Source: JABDIP01 sp965250245 (GTDB lineage Bacteria; Pseudomonadota; Alphaproteobacteria; DSM-16000; Inquilinaceae). Taken from it: a stretch of 64,000 bases of DNA. Shown here one piece after another: positions 35,808 to 44,678 of the stretch. A model generated the notes under the pieces. That model saw only the letters and a list, made by a program, of their open reading frames with translations, made no database searches and had not been told where the DNA came from. The DNA is taken from assembly GCA_965250245.1 (NCBI GenBank), contig OZ252296.1, forward strand, positions 806,001 through 870,000, read 5' to 3'. Every line of letters starts with the position of its first letter. The stretch's first letter is position 1. Made by a program: the position numbers and the translations under genes.

Positions 35808-36347
35808 ATGGCGAAAATGGGTAATGACGAGGCCTCGCTCGATGAAAAATTGAAGCGGGCCAAACGCTCGCACGCCGCCGAACCCTGCGATTACGACATC
35901 CGGATTGCAGCCGACGGCACCTGGTTCTACCAGGGGACGCCGATCCACCGGCTGTCGCTGGTCAAGCTCTTCGCGACCGTGTTGAGCCGTGACGCGGACG
36001 GTGTCTATTGGCTGAAGACGCCGGCCGAGCAGGGCCGCATCATCGTCGATGACGCGCCGTTCACGGCGGTTGAGCTGACGATTGAGCCCGGCGGCGGCGA
36101 CGCGGTCGTGCTGCGCTTCCGCACCAATCTCGACGCTGAGGTCGAGGCAGGGCCGGACCATCCGCTGCGGGTGGCCTTCGATGCTGAAACCGGCGAGCCC
36201 CGGCCCTATATCCTGGTGCGTCCCGGGTTGGAGGCGCTGATCGTCCGCTCGGTCTATTATGAGCTGGTCGACCATGCCTGCGCGGTCGACGGTCGGACGG
36301 GTGTATGGAGCAACGGAACCTTCTTCCCACTGGATCAGGAGTCGTAG
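35808..36347 (+). CDS. DUF1285 family protein
   Basis: A 179-residue soluble protein matching DUF1285: CDYDIRIAADGTWFYQGTPIHRLSLVKLFATVL, then YWLKTPAEQGRIIVDDAPF, and a C-terminal block VRSVYYELVDHACAV ending NGTFFPL. Function is unknown. It is divergent from moxR, with 41 bases between, and overlaps the following NUDIX gene. Confidence 0.9.
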   Translation: MAKMGNDEASLDEKLKRAKRSHAAEPCDYDIRIAADGTWFYQGTPIHRLSLVKLFATVLSRDADGVYWLKTPAEQGRIIVDDAPFTAVELTIEPGGGDAVVLRFRTNLDAEVEAGPDHPLRVAFDAETGEPRPYILVRPGLEALIVRSVYYELVDHACAVDGRTGVWSNGTFFPLDQES

Positions 36348-36964
36348 CGCTGGACCGGGCGGAGTTGCGGCGGCGCCTGCCGCGGTTCGCGGCTGCACCC
36401 TCGGCGTCGCGGAGCCGGGTTCGGGGCGACCACGACCTCAACCCCGGCATGGGTCCGCCGGCCGAACTGCGGCCCGCCGCGGTGCTGGTGCCGTTGGTCG
36501 AGCGCGAGCCGGAACTGACGGTGCTGCTCACCGAGCGCACCGCCCATCTCGCCGCCCATGCCGGACAGATCAGCTTCCCCGGCGGCGGGGTCGAGCCGGA
36601 GGACCGGGACGACATCGCCGCGGCATTGCGCGAGACGGAGGAGGAGGTCGGTCTTCCGCCGGACCGCATCGACGTGATCGGCCGCCTGGACACCTATGTG
36701 ACCCGGACGGGATTCCGGGTCGAGCCGGTGGTGGGGCTGGTGCGGCCGCCCTTCACCCTCGCGCCCGACGCCAATGAGGTGGCGGATGTGTTCGAGGTGC
36801 CGCTGTCCTTCATCCTCGATCCGGCCAATCTCGAACGGCACAGCCGCATGTTCCAGGGGCGCAAGCGGTTCTACTACGTGTACCCCTATGAGGACCGGTA
36901 CATATGGGGTGCCACCGCGGGCATGCTGCTGAACCTGCGCGAGGCACTGACGGGCGCGGCATGA
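36305..36964 (+). CDS. NUDIX hydrolase, CoA pyrophosphatase type
   Basis: The NUDIX box is GGGVEPEDRDDIAAALRETEEEVGL, read here as GG..E(7)REUxEExGL. The preceding block HLAAHAGQISFPGG and the following DxYVTRTGFRVEPVVGL are typical of CoA diphosphatases (NudL type). As given it is 219 residues and overlaps the DUF1285 gene by 43 bases. A shorter start near 36365 (TTG) is possible, since CAGGAG lies within the overlap. Its stop overlaps the ATG of the next small gene. Confidence 0.88.
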   Translation: MEQRNLLPTGSGVVALDRAELRRRLPRFAAAPSASRSRVRGDHDLNPGMGPPAELRPAAVLVPLVEREPELTVLLTERTAHLAAHAGQISFPGGGVEPEDRDDIAAALRETEEEVGLPPDRIDVIGRLDTYVTRTGFRVEPVVGLVRPPFTLAPDANEVADVFEVPLSFILDPANLERHSRMFQGRKRFYYVYPYEDRYIWGATAGMLLNLREALTGAA

Positions 36965-37098
36965 AGATCGAACTGTGGGCGATCCTTCTGTACTGGTACC
37001 TGCCGTACCTGCTGTTCGCTGGCTGGTATTTCCTGCGCCTGTTCCGGCGGCCGAAGCGGCGTGTGCCAACCCACGGCATGGTCAAGACGGATCCGTGA
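36961..37098 (+). CDS. Small membrane protein (45 residues)
   Basis: An open frame MKIELWAILLYW..FLRLFRRPKRR.. of 45 residues, with one aromatic-rich membrane helix (about 5-25) and a basic cytoplasmic-like tail. The ATG overlaps the NUDIX stop (ATGA) and its TGA overlaps the GTG of the next gene (GTGA), so it sits in a fully coupled run of genes and is very probably translated. No family is recognised. Confidence 0.7.
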   Translation: MKIELWAILLYWYLPYLLFAGWYFLRLFRRPKRRVPTHGMVKTDP

Positions 37099-38336
37099 CC
37101 CACGACGAGCGCAGTCACTCCGAGACCCTGCCGGCCGCGCGGTCGCGCTGGATGCGCGCGCCTGCGACCCGAAAAGTGCTTGCGGCGCTGACCGAGGGCG
37201 GGCGTCCGGCGCGGTTCGTGGGCGGCTGTGTGCGCGACACGCTGATGGGCCGGACGATCTCCGATATCGACATCGCGACGCCGCTGCTCCCGGACGCGGT
37301 GATCGCCGCGACCAAAGCGGCCGGATTGAAGGCGATCCCGACCGGGATCGACCATGGCACCGTCACGGTGGTGGCGGATGGCCAGCCCTTCGAGGTGACG
37401 ACCCTGCGCCGCGACGTGGCGACCGACGGCAGGCGCGCCGTCGTGGCGTTCACCGACGATTGGCGGGAGGACGCCGCGCGCCGGGACTTCACCATCAACG
37501 CCCTGTCGGCCGATCCCGACGGCACGGTGCACGACTATTTCGGCGGCGTTGAGGACGCGCGTGCCGGCCGCGTCCGGTTTGTCGGCGACCCGGTCCGGCG
37601 CATCGAGGAGGACGTGCTGCGGCTGCTGCGGTTCTTCCGCTTCTACGCACAGCTCGGCACACCTCCGCCCGACCCGGCGGCACTGGAGGCCTGCCAGGCG
37701 ATGGCCGGAAGGATCGGCAGCTTGTCGGGCGAGCGGGTGCGGGTCGAGATCCTGAAGCTGCTGGCCGCACCGGACCCGCTGCCGGCCTGGCGGCTCATGA
37801 TCGACCACGACGTGGCGGCACACACGTTTGAAGAGACCGGGGATTTCGAGCGGCTGTCCGGTCTGGTCGCGGTGGAGCCGGAAGCGGACCCGATCCGGCG
37901 GCTTGCGGCATTGCAGACCCTGGGCAGGGAAGGGGCGGAACTCCTGGCTGACCGGCTCAAGACCTCGCGGGACGAACGCGATCGCCTGATTGCCCTGGCC
38001 GACCGCGGTGCTGCGATCGATCCCGCCATGTCCGAAGGCGATATGCGCCAGGTCATCTACCGGCTCGGCGGTGCCGTCGCCCGGGACGCGGTCCTGCTGG
38101 CCTGGGCCGGGTCGCCGGAGGACCGGCGGTTCGAAGGCCTGCTCCGGCTTGCCGGATCGTGGGAGGCGCCGCGGTTTCCGCTCAAGGGCCGGGACGCGCT
38201 GGCGCTCGGCATGGATGCCGGGCCGGAGGTCGGGGATTTGCTGCGCTCGATCGAGGAGGACTGGATCGCTGGCGACTTCCGGGAGGACCGGGCGGCTCTG
38301 CTGGAGGTGTTGAAGCGCCGCTGCGCCGCTAGTTGA
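37095..38336 (+). CDS. CCA tRNA nucleotidyltransferase / poly(A) polymerase family
   Basis: Nucleotidyltransferase of 413 residues. It has RFVGGCVRDTLMG and DIDIATPLLPD (catalytic DxD) near the N-terminus, the conserved FEVTTLRRDVATDGR and RRDFTINALSADPDG, then EEDVLRLLRFFRFYAQLG. It adds CCA to tRNA 3' ends; a poly(A) polymerase role cannot be excluded from sequence. The start is taken as GTG 37095, which overlaps the small gene's stop; longer frames upstream are in the wrong context. Its last eight bases overlap the convergent gene's end. Confidence 0.93.
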   Translation: MTHDERSHSETLPAARSRWMRAPATRKVLAALTEGGRPARFVGGCVRDTLMGRTISDIDIATPLLPDAVIAATKAAGLKAIPTGIDHGTVTVVADGQPFEVTTLRRDVATDGRRAVVAFTDDWREDAARRDFTINALSADPDGTVHDYFGGVEDARAGRVRFVGDPVRRIEEDVLRLLRFFRFYAQLGTPPPDPAALEACQAMAGRIGSLSGERVRVEILKLLAAPDPLPAWRLMIDHDVAAHTFEETGDFERLSGLVAVEPEADPIRRLAALQTLGREGAELLADRLKTSRDERDRLIALADRGAAIDPAMSEGDMRQVIYRLGGAVARDAVLLAWAGSPEDRRFEGLLRLAGSWEAPRFPLKGRDALALGMDAGPEVGDLLRSIEEDWIAGDFREDRAALLEVLKRRCAAS

Positions 38337-38904
38337 CGCGGATGGTGCGTCCGATGATCCGGCGGGTGACCTCGCCATTGTCGACGCGGCTGAATTCGAT
38401 CCTGAGGCCGTCCTCGGTCAGGATGCGCTCATAGCTCTGAAGCTGGTAGCCGCCGTTCTCCAACACCACCAGCGAGAAGACGCCCAGGCTGTCGCCGTCG
38501 ATCCTGGCCCAGCGCATAGCATCGCCGGCGATCACGTCGACCTCCTGGCGGCGCTCGAACAGGCTGCGCTGGGTCTTTTCCAGGAAGACGCCGTCGCGGT
38601 CGCCGGGTTCCAGGATGACTTCGTCGACCCGCCGGCGCACGCCGGGCACGTCGCGGCGCCCGTCGACACGGGTGACGTTGATCCAGGTGATGCGGAAACC
38701 GTCGCCGCGCTCGGCGGCGATGGTGATGTCCATGTCCCGTTCTTCGGAGACCTCGCCATTGGGTCCCAGCACCTGCGCCGTGCCGACATAGGTTCCGATG
38801 AACGGCTCGATGCTGTCGGCCAGGGCCGGCGCTGCGACGAAGATCGCGGCGATGGCGAGGCCGATTGCGAGCGCGGTCGAACGCAGGGTCTGGGTCATGG
38901 TCAT
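38329..38904 (-). CDS. Exported protein of unknown function (paralog A)
   Basis: A 191-residue protein with a clear signal peptide (ALAIGLAIAAIFVAAPALA, cleavage after about residue 29). The mature part is beta-rich: IEPFIGTYVGTAQVLG, ERDMDITIAAERGDGFRITWINV, then AMRWARIDGDSLGVFSLVVLENGGYQLQSYERIL. The same order of motifs occurs in the upstream neighbour, so they are tandem paralogs. The ATG overlaps the neighbour's stop (ATGA). I do not recognise a named family. Confidence 0.8.
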   Translation of the reverse strand: MTMTQTLRSTALAIGLAIAAIFVAAPALADSIEPFIGTYVGTAQVLGPNGEVSEERDMDITIAAERGDGFRITWINVTRVDGRRDVPGVRRRVDEVILEPGDRDGVFLEKTQRSLFERRQEVDVIAGDAMRWARIDGDSLGVFSLVVLENGGYQLQSYERILTEDGLRIEFSRVDNGEVTRRIIGRTIRVN

Positions 38905-39437
38905 CCGGCGATCTTGATCAGGCGCCCGGTCACGGTACGGACCTGCTCGCCGTCCCGCAGACGGCGGAAGGACAGCTCCATGCCCAGGCTGGTGATGGTG
39001 CGGTCATAGGTGGTGAGCTCGAACCCGCCGCTGTCGTTCAGGGTCATCTGGTGGACGCTGAGCGTGTTCTCGTCGATGCGCGCCCAGCTCAGCACCCCGC
39101 CATCGAGCGGGTCGCCGGAATCGGTCGACTCGTAAACGCCCGGCCGGGCCGCCGGCGCGAAGGTCAGGGTCGACTCCCGGCGCCGGATGTCGGGGTTGTT
39201 GGGGTCGCCGCCACTGCGGATCACGGTGGTCCAGGTGACCTGGAACCCGTCGCCGGCCGCCTCGATCACCACGTCGAAATCCCGCGTCGTCATGGCGAAG
39301 TAGATGCTGTCTGCATTCTCCGCCACGCCGTTGCCCTGCCAGGTGCCGTAGAAGGCCGAGATCGGCAGGTCGTCCGCCCGCGCCGTCACCGTGCCGAGCA
39401 GCAGCACGATCGCTGCCAGGACTCCCGTCATTCGCAT
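38901..39437 (-). CDS. Exported protein of unknown function (paralog B)
   Basis: A 178-residue protein starting MRMTGVLAAIVLLLGTV, with a signal peptide cut near TARA-DD. The mature part has ISAFYGTWQGNGVAEN, TRDFDVVIEAAGDGFQVTWTTV, VLSWARIDENTLSVHQMTLNDSGGFELTTYDRTI, the same pattern as its downstream neighbour (GTW.G, D..I.A..DGF..TW, WARID...L.V). Upstream frame extension to 39587 is not plausible because the signal peptide begins at this ATG. Function is unknown; a lipocalin-like or ligand-binding beta barrel is a guess. Confidence 0.8.
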   Translation of the reverse strand: MRMTGVLAAIVLLLGTVTARADDLPISAFYGTWQGNGVAENADSIYFAMTTRDFDVVIEAAGDGFQVTWTTVIRSGGDPNNPDIRRRESTLTFAPAARPGVYESTDSGDPLDGGVLSWARIDENTLSVHQMTLNDSGGFELTTYDRTITSLGMELSFRRLRDGEQVRTVTGRLIKIAG

Positions 39438-39587
39438 GTCTGCATCCCCATTCGTTTGTCGCCGGAGACCGGACGCCGGCGCGGAGTGGTTTTGCGACGC
39501 CGATCCTGGCCTGCCAACATGTTGATTCTGTGTTCCTTCATGCCCGTTCGGCCCAAGCGCCGGGCGTTGCGCGCGAGTATGCGACAC

Positions 39588-40487
39588 TCATGGCCACGTG
39601 GCCACCGGCGGCAGTGACATGAGAATGGCCTCGACATTGCCGCCGGTCTTCAGCCCGAACACCGTGCCGCGGTCGTAGAGCAGGTTGAACTCGACGTAGC
39701 GGCCGCGGCGCCTGAGCTGGTGCGCCCGCTGTTCTTCGGTCCAGGCCTTATCCATATGGCGGCGCACGATCTCGGGATATGCCCCAAGGAAGGCCTCGCC
39801 GACCTCCCGGGTGAAGGCGAAATCGGCCGACCAGTCGCCGGTGTCCAGGTTGTCGTAGAAGATGCCGCCGATGCCGCGCGGCTCGTCGCGATGCGGCAGG
39901 AAGAAATACTCATCGCACCAGGCCTTGAAGCGCCGGTGGTAGTCCGGGTCGTGCCGGTCGCAGGCGGCCTTCAGCGCGGCATGGAACCCGGCCGTGTCGG
40001 TCTCGTCGGGAAACATCGGGGTCATGTCCGCGCCGCCGCCGAACCAGCCGACCGACGTGACGATGTGCCGCGTGTTCATATGGACCGCCGGCACCAGCGG
40101 GCTCTGCATGTGCGCCACCAGGCTGATGCCGCTGGCCCAGAAGCGGCCATCCTCCGCCGCCCCGGGGATGCGGCCCCGGAACTCCTCGGAGAAGGTGCCG
40201 TGCACCGTGGAGACGTTGACGCCGACTTTCTCGAAGACCCGGCCATGCATGATCGACATCACGCCGCCGCCGCCATCGCCGCCCTCGGAATCCGGCCGCT
40301 GCCATTGGGTCCGCGCGAACCGGCCGGCAGGGCGGTCGGCGAACGGCCCTGAATGGTCGTCCTCGATCTGCTCGAACGCCGCGCAGATGTGGTCGCGCAG
40401 GGCCTCGAACCAGGCGACCGCCTGGGCCTTCTGATCGGCGTCCGGCATCGTGCCGGCCATCTCCAACGCGTGTGGCGATCTGCTCAT
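39588..40487 (-). CDS. hemF: Oxygen-dependent coproporphyrinogen III oxidase
   Basis: Haem pathway enzyme converting coproporphyrinogen III to protoporphyrinogen IX with O2. The 299-residue protein from MSRSPH (40487) has the HemF blocks GGGVMSIMHGRVFEKVGVN, SLVAHMQSPLVPAVHMNTRH, FGGGADMTPMF, RGIGGIFYDN and the C-terminal YVEFNLLYDRGTVFGL. Its presence indicates an aerobic haem route. It is followed 150 bases downstream by the paralogous exported proteins, and preceded by trmL on the same strand. Confidence 0.96.
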   Translation of the reverse strand: MSRSPHALEMAGTMPDADQKAQAVAWFEALRDHICAAFEQIEDDHSGPFADRPAGRFARTQWQRPDSEGGDGGGGVMSIMHGRVFEKVGVNVSTVHGTFSEEFRGRIPGAAEDGRFWASGISLVAHMQSPLVPAVHMNTRHIVTSVGWFGGGADMTPMFPDETDTAGFHAALKAACDRHDPDYHRRFKAWCDEYFFLPHRDEPRGIGGIFYDNLDTGDWSADFAFTREVGEAFLGAYPEIVRRHMDKAWTEEQRAHQLRRRGRYVEFNLLYDRGTVFGLKTGGNVEAILMSLPPVATWP

Positions 40488-40584
40488 TCGGACGTCCCGT
40501 CTAGCGCGCCGCAAGGCATTAGCACCGGCCGGCCGGCGGCGACAGTGATTCAGCGCAATCGTGAGCGGTTTTGAGACCGGACCG

Positions 40585-41034
40585 TCAGGCGAAGCCGCCG
40601 GTTTGCCGCAGCGCCTCGCCGACGACCATGGCCGCCGCCTGGGCGACGTTCAGCGACCGGGCGCCGGGGCGCATCGGGATCACCAGCCTGGCATCGGCGG
40701 CGGCGTGGACCTCCGGCGGGACGCCGGCGCTCTCCCGGCCGACCAGCAGCCGATCCGCGGCGGTGAAGCGGTAACCGGTGTATGGCTGGCTTGCGGCGGT
40801 GGTCAGCAGCACCAGGCGCCCGGCACGGGTGCCGGCGGCGTAGCGGTCCCAGCCCGTCCACACCGTGTGCTCCAGCATGCCGAGATAGTCCATGCCGGCC
40901 CGTTTCAGCCGGCGGTCGTCGAGGACGAAGCCGCAGGGTTCGATGATGTCGACCGCGACGCCGAGGCAGGCCGCCAGGCGCATCAGCGCGCCCGCGTTCT
41001 GGGGAATGTCCGGCTGGAAGAGGACGAGGCGCAT
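40585..41034 (-). CDS. trmL: tRNA (cytidine/uridine-2'-O)-methyltransferase TrmL
   Basis: SPOUT-fold methyltransferase of 149 residues modifying wobble position 34 of leucine tRNAs. Family blocks are MRLVLFQPDIPQNAGALMRLAA at the N-terminus, VGRESAGVPPEV in the middle and the C-terminal knot RSLNVAQAAAMVVGEALRQ. The ATG at 41034 begins exactly at the conserved domain; the frame extends upstream, but that part is not conserved. The gene is divergent from petABC. Confidence 0.94.
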   Translation of the reverse strand: MRLVLFQPDIPQNAGALMRLAACLGVAVDIIEPCGFVLDDRRLKRAGMDYLGMLEHTVWTGWDRYAAGTRAGRLVLLTTAASQPYTGYRFTAADRLLVGRESAGVPPEVHAAADARLVIPMRPGARSLNVAQAAAMVVGEALRQTGGFA

Positions 41035-41075
41035 GGTCAACCCTGGGTGAGGAATGGCCCGAATGGGGCGCCCGG

Positions 41076-41101
41076 GCCGGTTTGCCGGTTGGCAAACCGG
41101 C
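41076..41101. promoter_or_regulatory. 11-bp palindrome upstream of petABC
   Basis: GCCGGTTTGCC-GGTT-GGCAAACCGGC, perfect arms, in the 203-base gap between divergent trmL and petA, 42 bases upstream of trmL and 136 upstream of petA. It may be an operator or a hairpin in the trmL leader; no further evidence. Confidence 0.35.
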
Positions 41102-41237
41102 GATTGCCGATGTATATCGACTCCGCAACGGGCGCCGTCCGGCGCCTTGGACTTAGACTGAAGACGTGCCGCCAGGCTTTTGGGCCGGCGGCGGCGGTCC
41201 GGGCAATCTTCACGGCAGATCGGGACTAGGGCAAGCG

Positions 41238-41801
41238 ATGGCGGACACAAGCAACCCGGATCACTCCGAAGACGGCGGCGGCGAGGGCGGCGAGACCCGG
41301 CGCGACATCCTGACCTATACGGTCGGCGCCTTCGGGGCGATCGGTGTCGCCTCGGTCGCCTGGCCCTTCATCGACAGCCTGAACCCGGCCGCCGACACGC
41401 TGGCGGTCTCGACCGTGGAGATCGACCTGTCGCCGGTCGAGCCGGGTCAGGCCATCACCGTGATGTGGCGCGGCTCGCCGGTCTTCGTGCGCCGGCGCAC
41501 CGAGGAGGAGATCGCGGCGGCCGAGGACGTCTCGCTGGACGACCTGCCCGACCCGGAGGCCGATTCCGACCGGGTCCAGCGCAAGGAATGGCTGATCCTG
41601 GTGGGCGTGTGCACCCATCTCGGCTGCGTCCCGCAGGGCCAGCGCCCGACCGAGGTGCGCGGCGAGTTCGGCGGCTGGTTCTGTTCCTGCCACGGTTCGG
41701 TCTACGACACCTCCGGGCGCATCCGCCGCGGGCCCGCCCCTACAAATCTGCCGGTTCCGCCCTATGAGTTCCTGGACGACAACCGAATTCTCGTCGGCTG
41801 A
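41238..41801 (+). CDS. petA: Rieske iron-sulfur subunit of cytochrome bc1
   Basis: Ubiquinol-cytochrome c reductase Rieske protein, 187 residues. A twin-arginine-type N-terminus (ETRRDILTYTVGAFGAIG) carries the membrane anchor. Fe-S ligands lie in CTHLGC (Cys125, His127) and FCSCHG (Cys149, His152), with Cys130 and Cys151 placed for the usual disulfide. The C-terminal GPAPTNLPVPPYEF is standard. The start ATG 41238 gives the expected length. First gene of petABC. Confidence 0.97.
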   Translation: MADTSNPDHSEDGGGEGGETRRDILTYTVGAFGAIGVASVAWPFIDSLNPAADTLAVSTVEIDLSPVEPGQAITVMWRGSPVFVRRRTEEEIAAAEDVSLDDLPDPEADSDRVQRKEWLILVGVCTHLGCVPQGQRPTEVRGEFGGWFCSCHGSVYDTSGRIRRGPAPTNLPVPPYEFLDDNRILVG

Positions 41802-41824
41802 CCACCGATCAGATTAGGAGTTTG

Positions 41825-43150
41825 ATGGCCATGGCGCATGCCGAGCCCAGCCCGTTCAAGAATCCGGTGATCCGGTGGATCGACACAAGGCTGCCGATCT
41901 TCTCGCTGATGAACCGAGAATACGGGCAGTTCCCCACACCGCGCAACTTCAACTACTTCTGGAATTTCGGCGCGCTGGCGACGGTGGTGCTGACGGTGAT
42001 GATCATCACCGGCATCTTCCTGGCCATGCATTACACGCCGCATGCCGACATGGCCTTCGACAGCGTCGAGCGGATCGACCGCGACGTCAATTTCGGCTGG
42101 CTGTTGCGCGACATCCACATGAACGGCGCCTCGATGTTCTTCATCGTGGTCTACATCCACATGTTCCGCGGCCTCTATTACGGCTCCTACAAGGCGCCCC
42201 GCGAGCTGCTGTGGATGCTGGGCGTCGTCATCCTGCTGCTGATGATGGCGACCGCCTTCATGGGCTACGTGCTGCCGTGGGGCCAGATGAGCTTCTGGGG
42301 CGCGAAGGTGATCACCAACCTGTTCTCGGCCATCCCCTGGATCGGCGAGGATCTGGTGATCCTGCTCTGGGGTGGCTTCGCGGTCGACAACCCGACCCTG
42401 AACCGCTTCTTCTCGCTGCACTATCTGCTGCCCTTCGTGATCGTCGGCGTCGTCGCCTTCCACGTCTGGGCGCTGCACATCACCGGCTCGAACAACCCGA
42501 CCGGCATCGAGCCGAAGGGCCCGCAGGACACCATCCCGTTCCATCCGTACTACACGGTGAAGGACACGTTCGGGCTGATGATCTTCCTGGCCTTCTGGGC
42601 GATGTTCGTGTTCTTCATGCCCGATGCGCTGGGTGAGGCGGAGAACTACATCCCGGCCGACCCGCTGGCCACGCCGGCGCATATCGTGCCGGAATGGTAC
42701 TTCCTGCCGTACTACGCGATCCTGCGATCGATGGACTTCGACATCCTGTTCCTGGATGCCAAGCTGATCGGCGTGATCCTGATGTTCGGGTCCATCCTGA
42801 TCCTGCTGATCCTGCCCTGGCTCGACACTTCGGAAGTCCGCAGCGCCCGGTTCCGGCCAATCTACAAATGGCTGTTCTGGGTGTTCTTCCTGGACTGCAT
42901 CCTGCTGGGCTATGTCGGCGCCAAGGTGCCCGACGATCCGGTCTTCGCCGGCATCGCCTGGTTCAAGTTCGTGCATCTCGGTCAGCTCGGGACGGCCTAC
43001 TATTTCGGGCACTTCCTGTTCCTGATCCCGCTGCTCGGCAAATTCGAACCCAGGGTGCCGATGCCGGCCAGCATCGCCGAATCCGTGCTCAAGGGGGGCG
43101 GGCCGATGCCCAGTGCCGCCCCGGCCGAAAAGCCGATGGAGAAAGCCTGA
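41825..43150 (+). CDS. petB: Cytochrome b subunit of cytochrome bc1
   Basis: Integral membrane subunit with two b haems and both quinone sites. The 441-residue sequence has eight hydrophobic helices, haem-ligand His residues in IHMNGASMFFIVVYIHMFRG and HYLLPFVIVGVVAFHVWALH, and the Qo-site motif PEWYFLPYYAIL. A C-terminal extension (PMPSAAPAEKPMEKA) is polar and probably cytoplasmic. TAGGAG lies upstream of the ATG at 41825. It lies 23 bases after petA. Confidence 0.97.
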   Translation: MAMAHAEPSPFKNPVIRWIDTRLPIFSLMNREYGQFPTPRNFNYFWNFGALATVVLTVMIITGIFLAMHYTPHADMAFDSVERIDRDVNFGWLLRDIHMNGASMFFIVVYIHMFRGLYYGSYKAPRELLWMLGVVILLLMMATAFMGYVLPWGQMSFWGAKVITNLFSAIPWIGEDLVILLWGGFAVDNPTLNRFFSLHYLLPFVIVGVVAFHVWALHITGSNNPTGIEPKGPQDTIPFHPYYTVKDTFGLMIFLAFWAMFVFFMPDALGEAENYIPADPLATPAHIVPEWYFLPYYAILRSMDFDILFLDAKLIGVILMFGSILILLILPWLDTSEVRSARFRPIYKWLFWVFFLDCILLGYVGAKVPDDPVFAGIAWFKFVHLGQLGTAYYFGHFLFLIPLLGKFEPRVPMPASIAESVLKGGGPMPSAAPAEKPMEKA

Positions 43151-43152
43151 TC

Positions 43153-43929
43153 ATGCGCGGGATTGCCAGGGCCGTCGCGGGTGCGGCCGCTTCGCTCGCC
43201 CTTCTCATCGGCGCCCACGGGGTTGCCAGCGCGGCCGGTGAAGCGGACGCGCCGCCCAGCCAGGATTGGAGCTTCAACGGCTGGAACGGGACCGTGGACC
43301 GCGCCTCGGCGCAGCGCGGGCTGCAGATCTTCCTGGAGAACTGCTCCGCATGCCATTCGCTGCGCCTGGTGGCGTATCGCAATCTCGGCGATCTCGGCTT
43401 CAACGAGGACGAGGTCAAGGCGATCGCCGCGAACTATTTCGTGACCGACGGGCCGGACGATTTCGGCGACATGTTCGAACGGCCCGCGGTTCCATCGGAC
43501 CGCTTCGTCCCGCCCTTCGCCAATGACCAGATCGCCCGGTCGGCGAACAATGGCGCCTTGCCGCCCGACCTGTCGCTGATGATCAAGGCGCGGATCGGCG
43601 GTGCCGACTACCTATATGCGCTGATGCTCGGCTACGAGGATCCGCCGGACGATGTCGAGGTGATGCTCGGCCTCAACTACAACCGGTACTTCCCGGGCCA
43701 CCAGATCGCCATGCCGCAGGTCCTGTACGACGACGGCACGGTCTACGCCGACGGCACCGCAGCCACCGCCGAGCAACAGGCCTGGGACGTGGTCAACTTC
43801 CTGCAATGGGCCGCCGAGCCGCACATGGAAGAGCGCAAGCGCATGGGCGTGAAGGTGATCTTTTACATCCTCGCCTTCGCCGCCGTCATGTACGCCTTCA
43901 AGCGCAAGATCTGGTCGAAGCTTCACTAG
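43153..43929 (+). CDS. petC: Cytochrome c1 subunit of cytochrome bc1
   Basis: Membrane-anchored c-type cytochrome of 258 residues. It has a signal peptide (VAGAAASLALLIGAHGVASAAG), the haem site CSACH at Cys64, Cys67 and His68, a probable axial Met in the MPQVLYDDG region and a C-terminal anchor (VIFYILAFAAVMYAFKRK). It starts two bases after petB stops. A strong TTCG-capped terminator follows, so petABC is a closed three-gene operon delivering electrons to cytochrome c. Confidence 0.97.
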   Translation: MRGIARAVAGAAASLALLIGAHGVASAAGEADAPPSQDWSFNGWNGTVDRASAQRGLQIFLENCSACHSLRLVAYRNLGDLGFNEDEVKAIAANYFVTDGPDDFGDMFERPAVPSDRFVPPFANDQIARSANNGALPPDLSLMIKARIGGADYLYALMLGYEDPPDDVEVMLGLNYNRYFPGHQIAMPQVLYDDGTVYADGTAATAEQQAWDVVNFLQWAAEPHMEERKRMGVKVIFYILAFAAVMYAFKRKIWSKLH

Positions 43930-43954
43930 CCGAATGCGGTGGAGCGATGGTTGC

Positions 43955-43980
43955 AGGGCCGCCCTTCGGGGCGGCCCTTT
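43955..43980 (+). terminator. Rho-independent-type terminator after petC
   Basis: Ten-bp stem AGGGCCGCCC / GGGCGGCCCT with a TTCG tetraloop, then TT. It lies 25 bases after the petC stop and is the clearest terminator in the window. Confidence 0.85.
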
Positions 43981-44006
43981 GCGTTCCCGACCTGCGGGAT
44001 CGATGA

Positions 44007-44561
44007 ATGGCTGAGGCCGCGCCGCTCTACCGCCGCATCCTCGGCGACGATTTCGACCGGCTGCCGGCGGAACTGCGCGGCATGCACGACATTTCGGTCG
44101 CGTCGATCGCCGAAGGCGCCGCGGAGATCACGCGCGGGACATCGGTTTTCTCTCGCCTGATCGGATGGGTCTCCGGTCTGCCGGAGGCCGGATCGGATGT
44201 TCCCGCCGAAGTGCGGTTCGTGCCGGAGGACCGTGTAGAGCATTGGCGCCGGACCTTCGGAAACGCCAGCTTCCAGACCAGATTGACGGCCTCCCCCGAC
44301 AGGACCGGCCACGTCGTCGAGCGGGTGGGGCCGATGCGTTTCCTGCTCGCAATTCCGGTCGACGATGACGGGCTGTCGATGATCCTCGAGGGCATGTGGG
44401 TGTTCGGGCTGCCGGTGCCGCGGCTGCTCTGGCCAAGGGTACGGGCGACGGAGCGGGTTGCGGACGGCCTGTTCGCCTTCGATGTGACCATCTCGGCGCC
44501 TTTGGCCGGCCTGATCATCCGCTATCGCGGCCGCTTGCAACCGCCTCGGCCAATCGCGTGA
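44007..44561 (+). CDS. DUF4166 domain protein
   Basis: A 184-residue protein of the DUF4166 family: APLYRRILGDDFDRLPAELRGMHD at the N-terminus, PAEVRFVPEDRVEHWRRTFGNASF in the middle and RVADGLFAFDVTISAPLAGLIIRYRGRL at the end. DUF4166 domains occur alone or fused to saccharopine-dehydrogenase-like proteins; function unknown. It lies 26 bases after the pet terminator, so it is probably transcribed separately. Confidence 0.85.
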   Translation: MAEAAPLYRRILGDDFDRLPAELRGMHDISVASIAEGAAEITRGTSVFSRLIGWVSGLPEAGSDVPAEVRFVPEDRVEHWRRTFGNASFQTRLTASPDRTGHVVERVGPMRFLLAIPVDDDGLSMILEGMWVFGLPVPRLLWPRVRATERVADGLFAFDVTISAPLAGLIIRYRGRLQPPRPIA

Positions 44562-44678
44562 CCGATCCGGATTGACCGGCCAGCGCCCGTTGCGGCCGCC
44601 GATGCCGGAGCCGCGGCCCATTAGCCGGCCTGTGCTACACTCCTCCCGCCTCGCGAGACCGGAACAGGAGTTCCCTGC

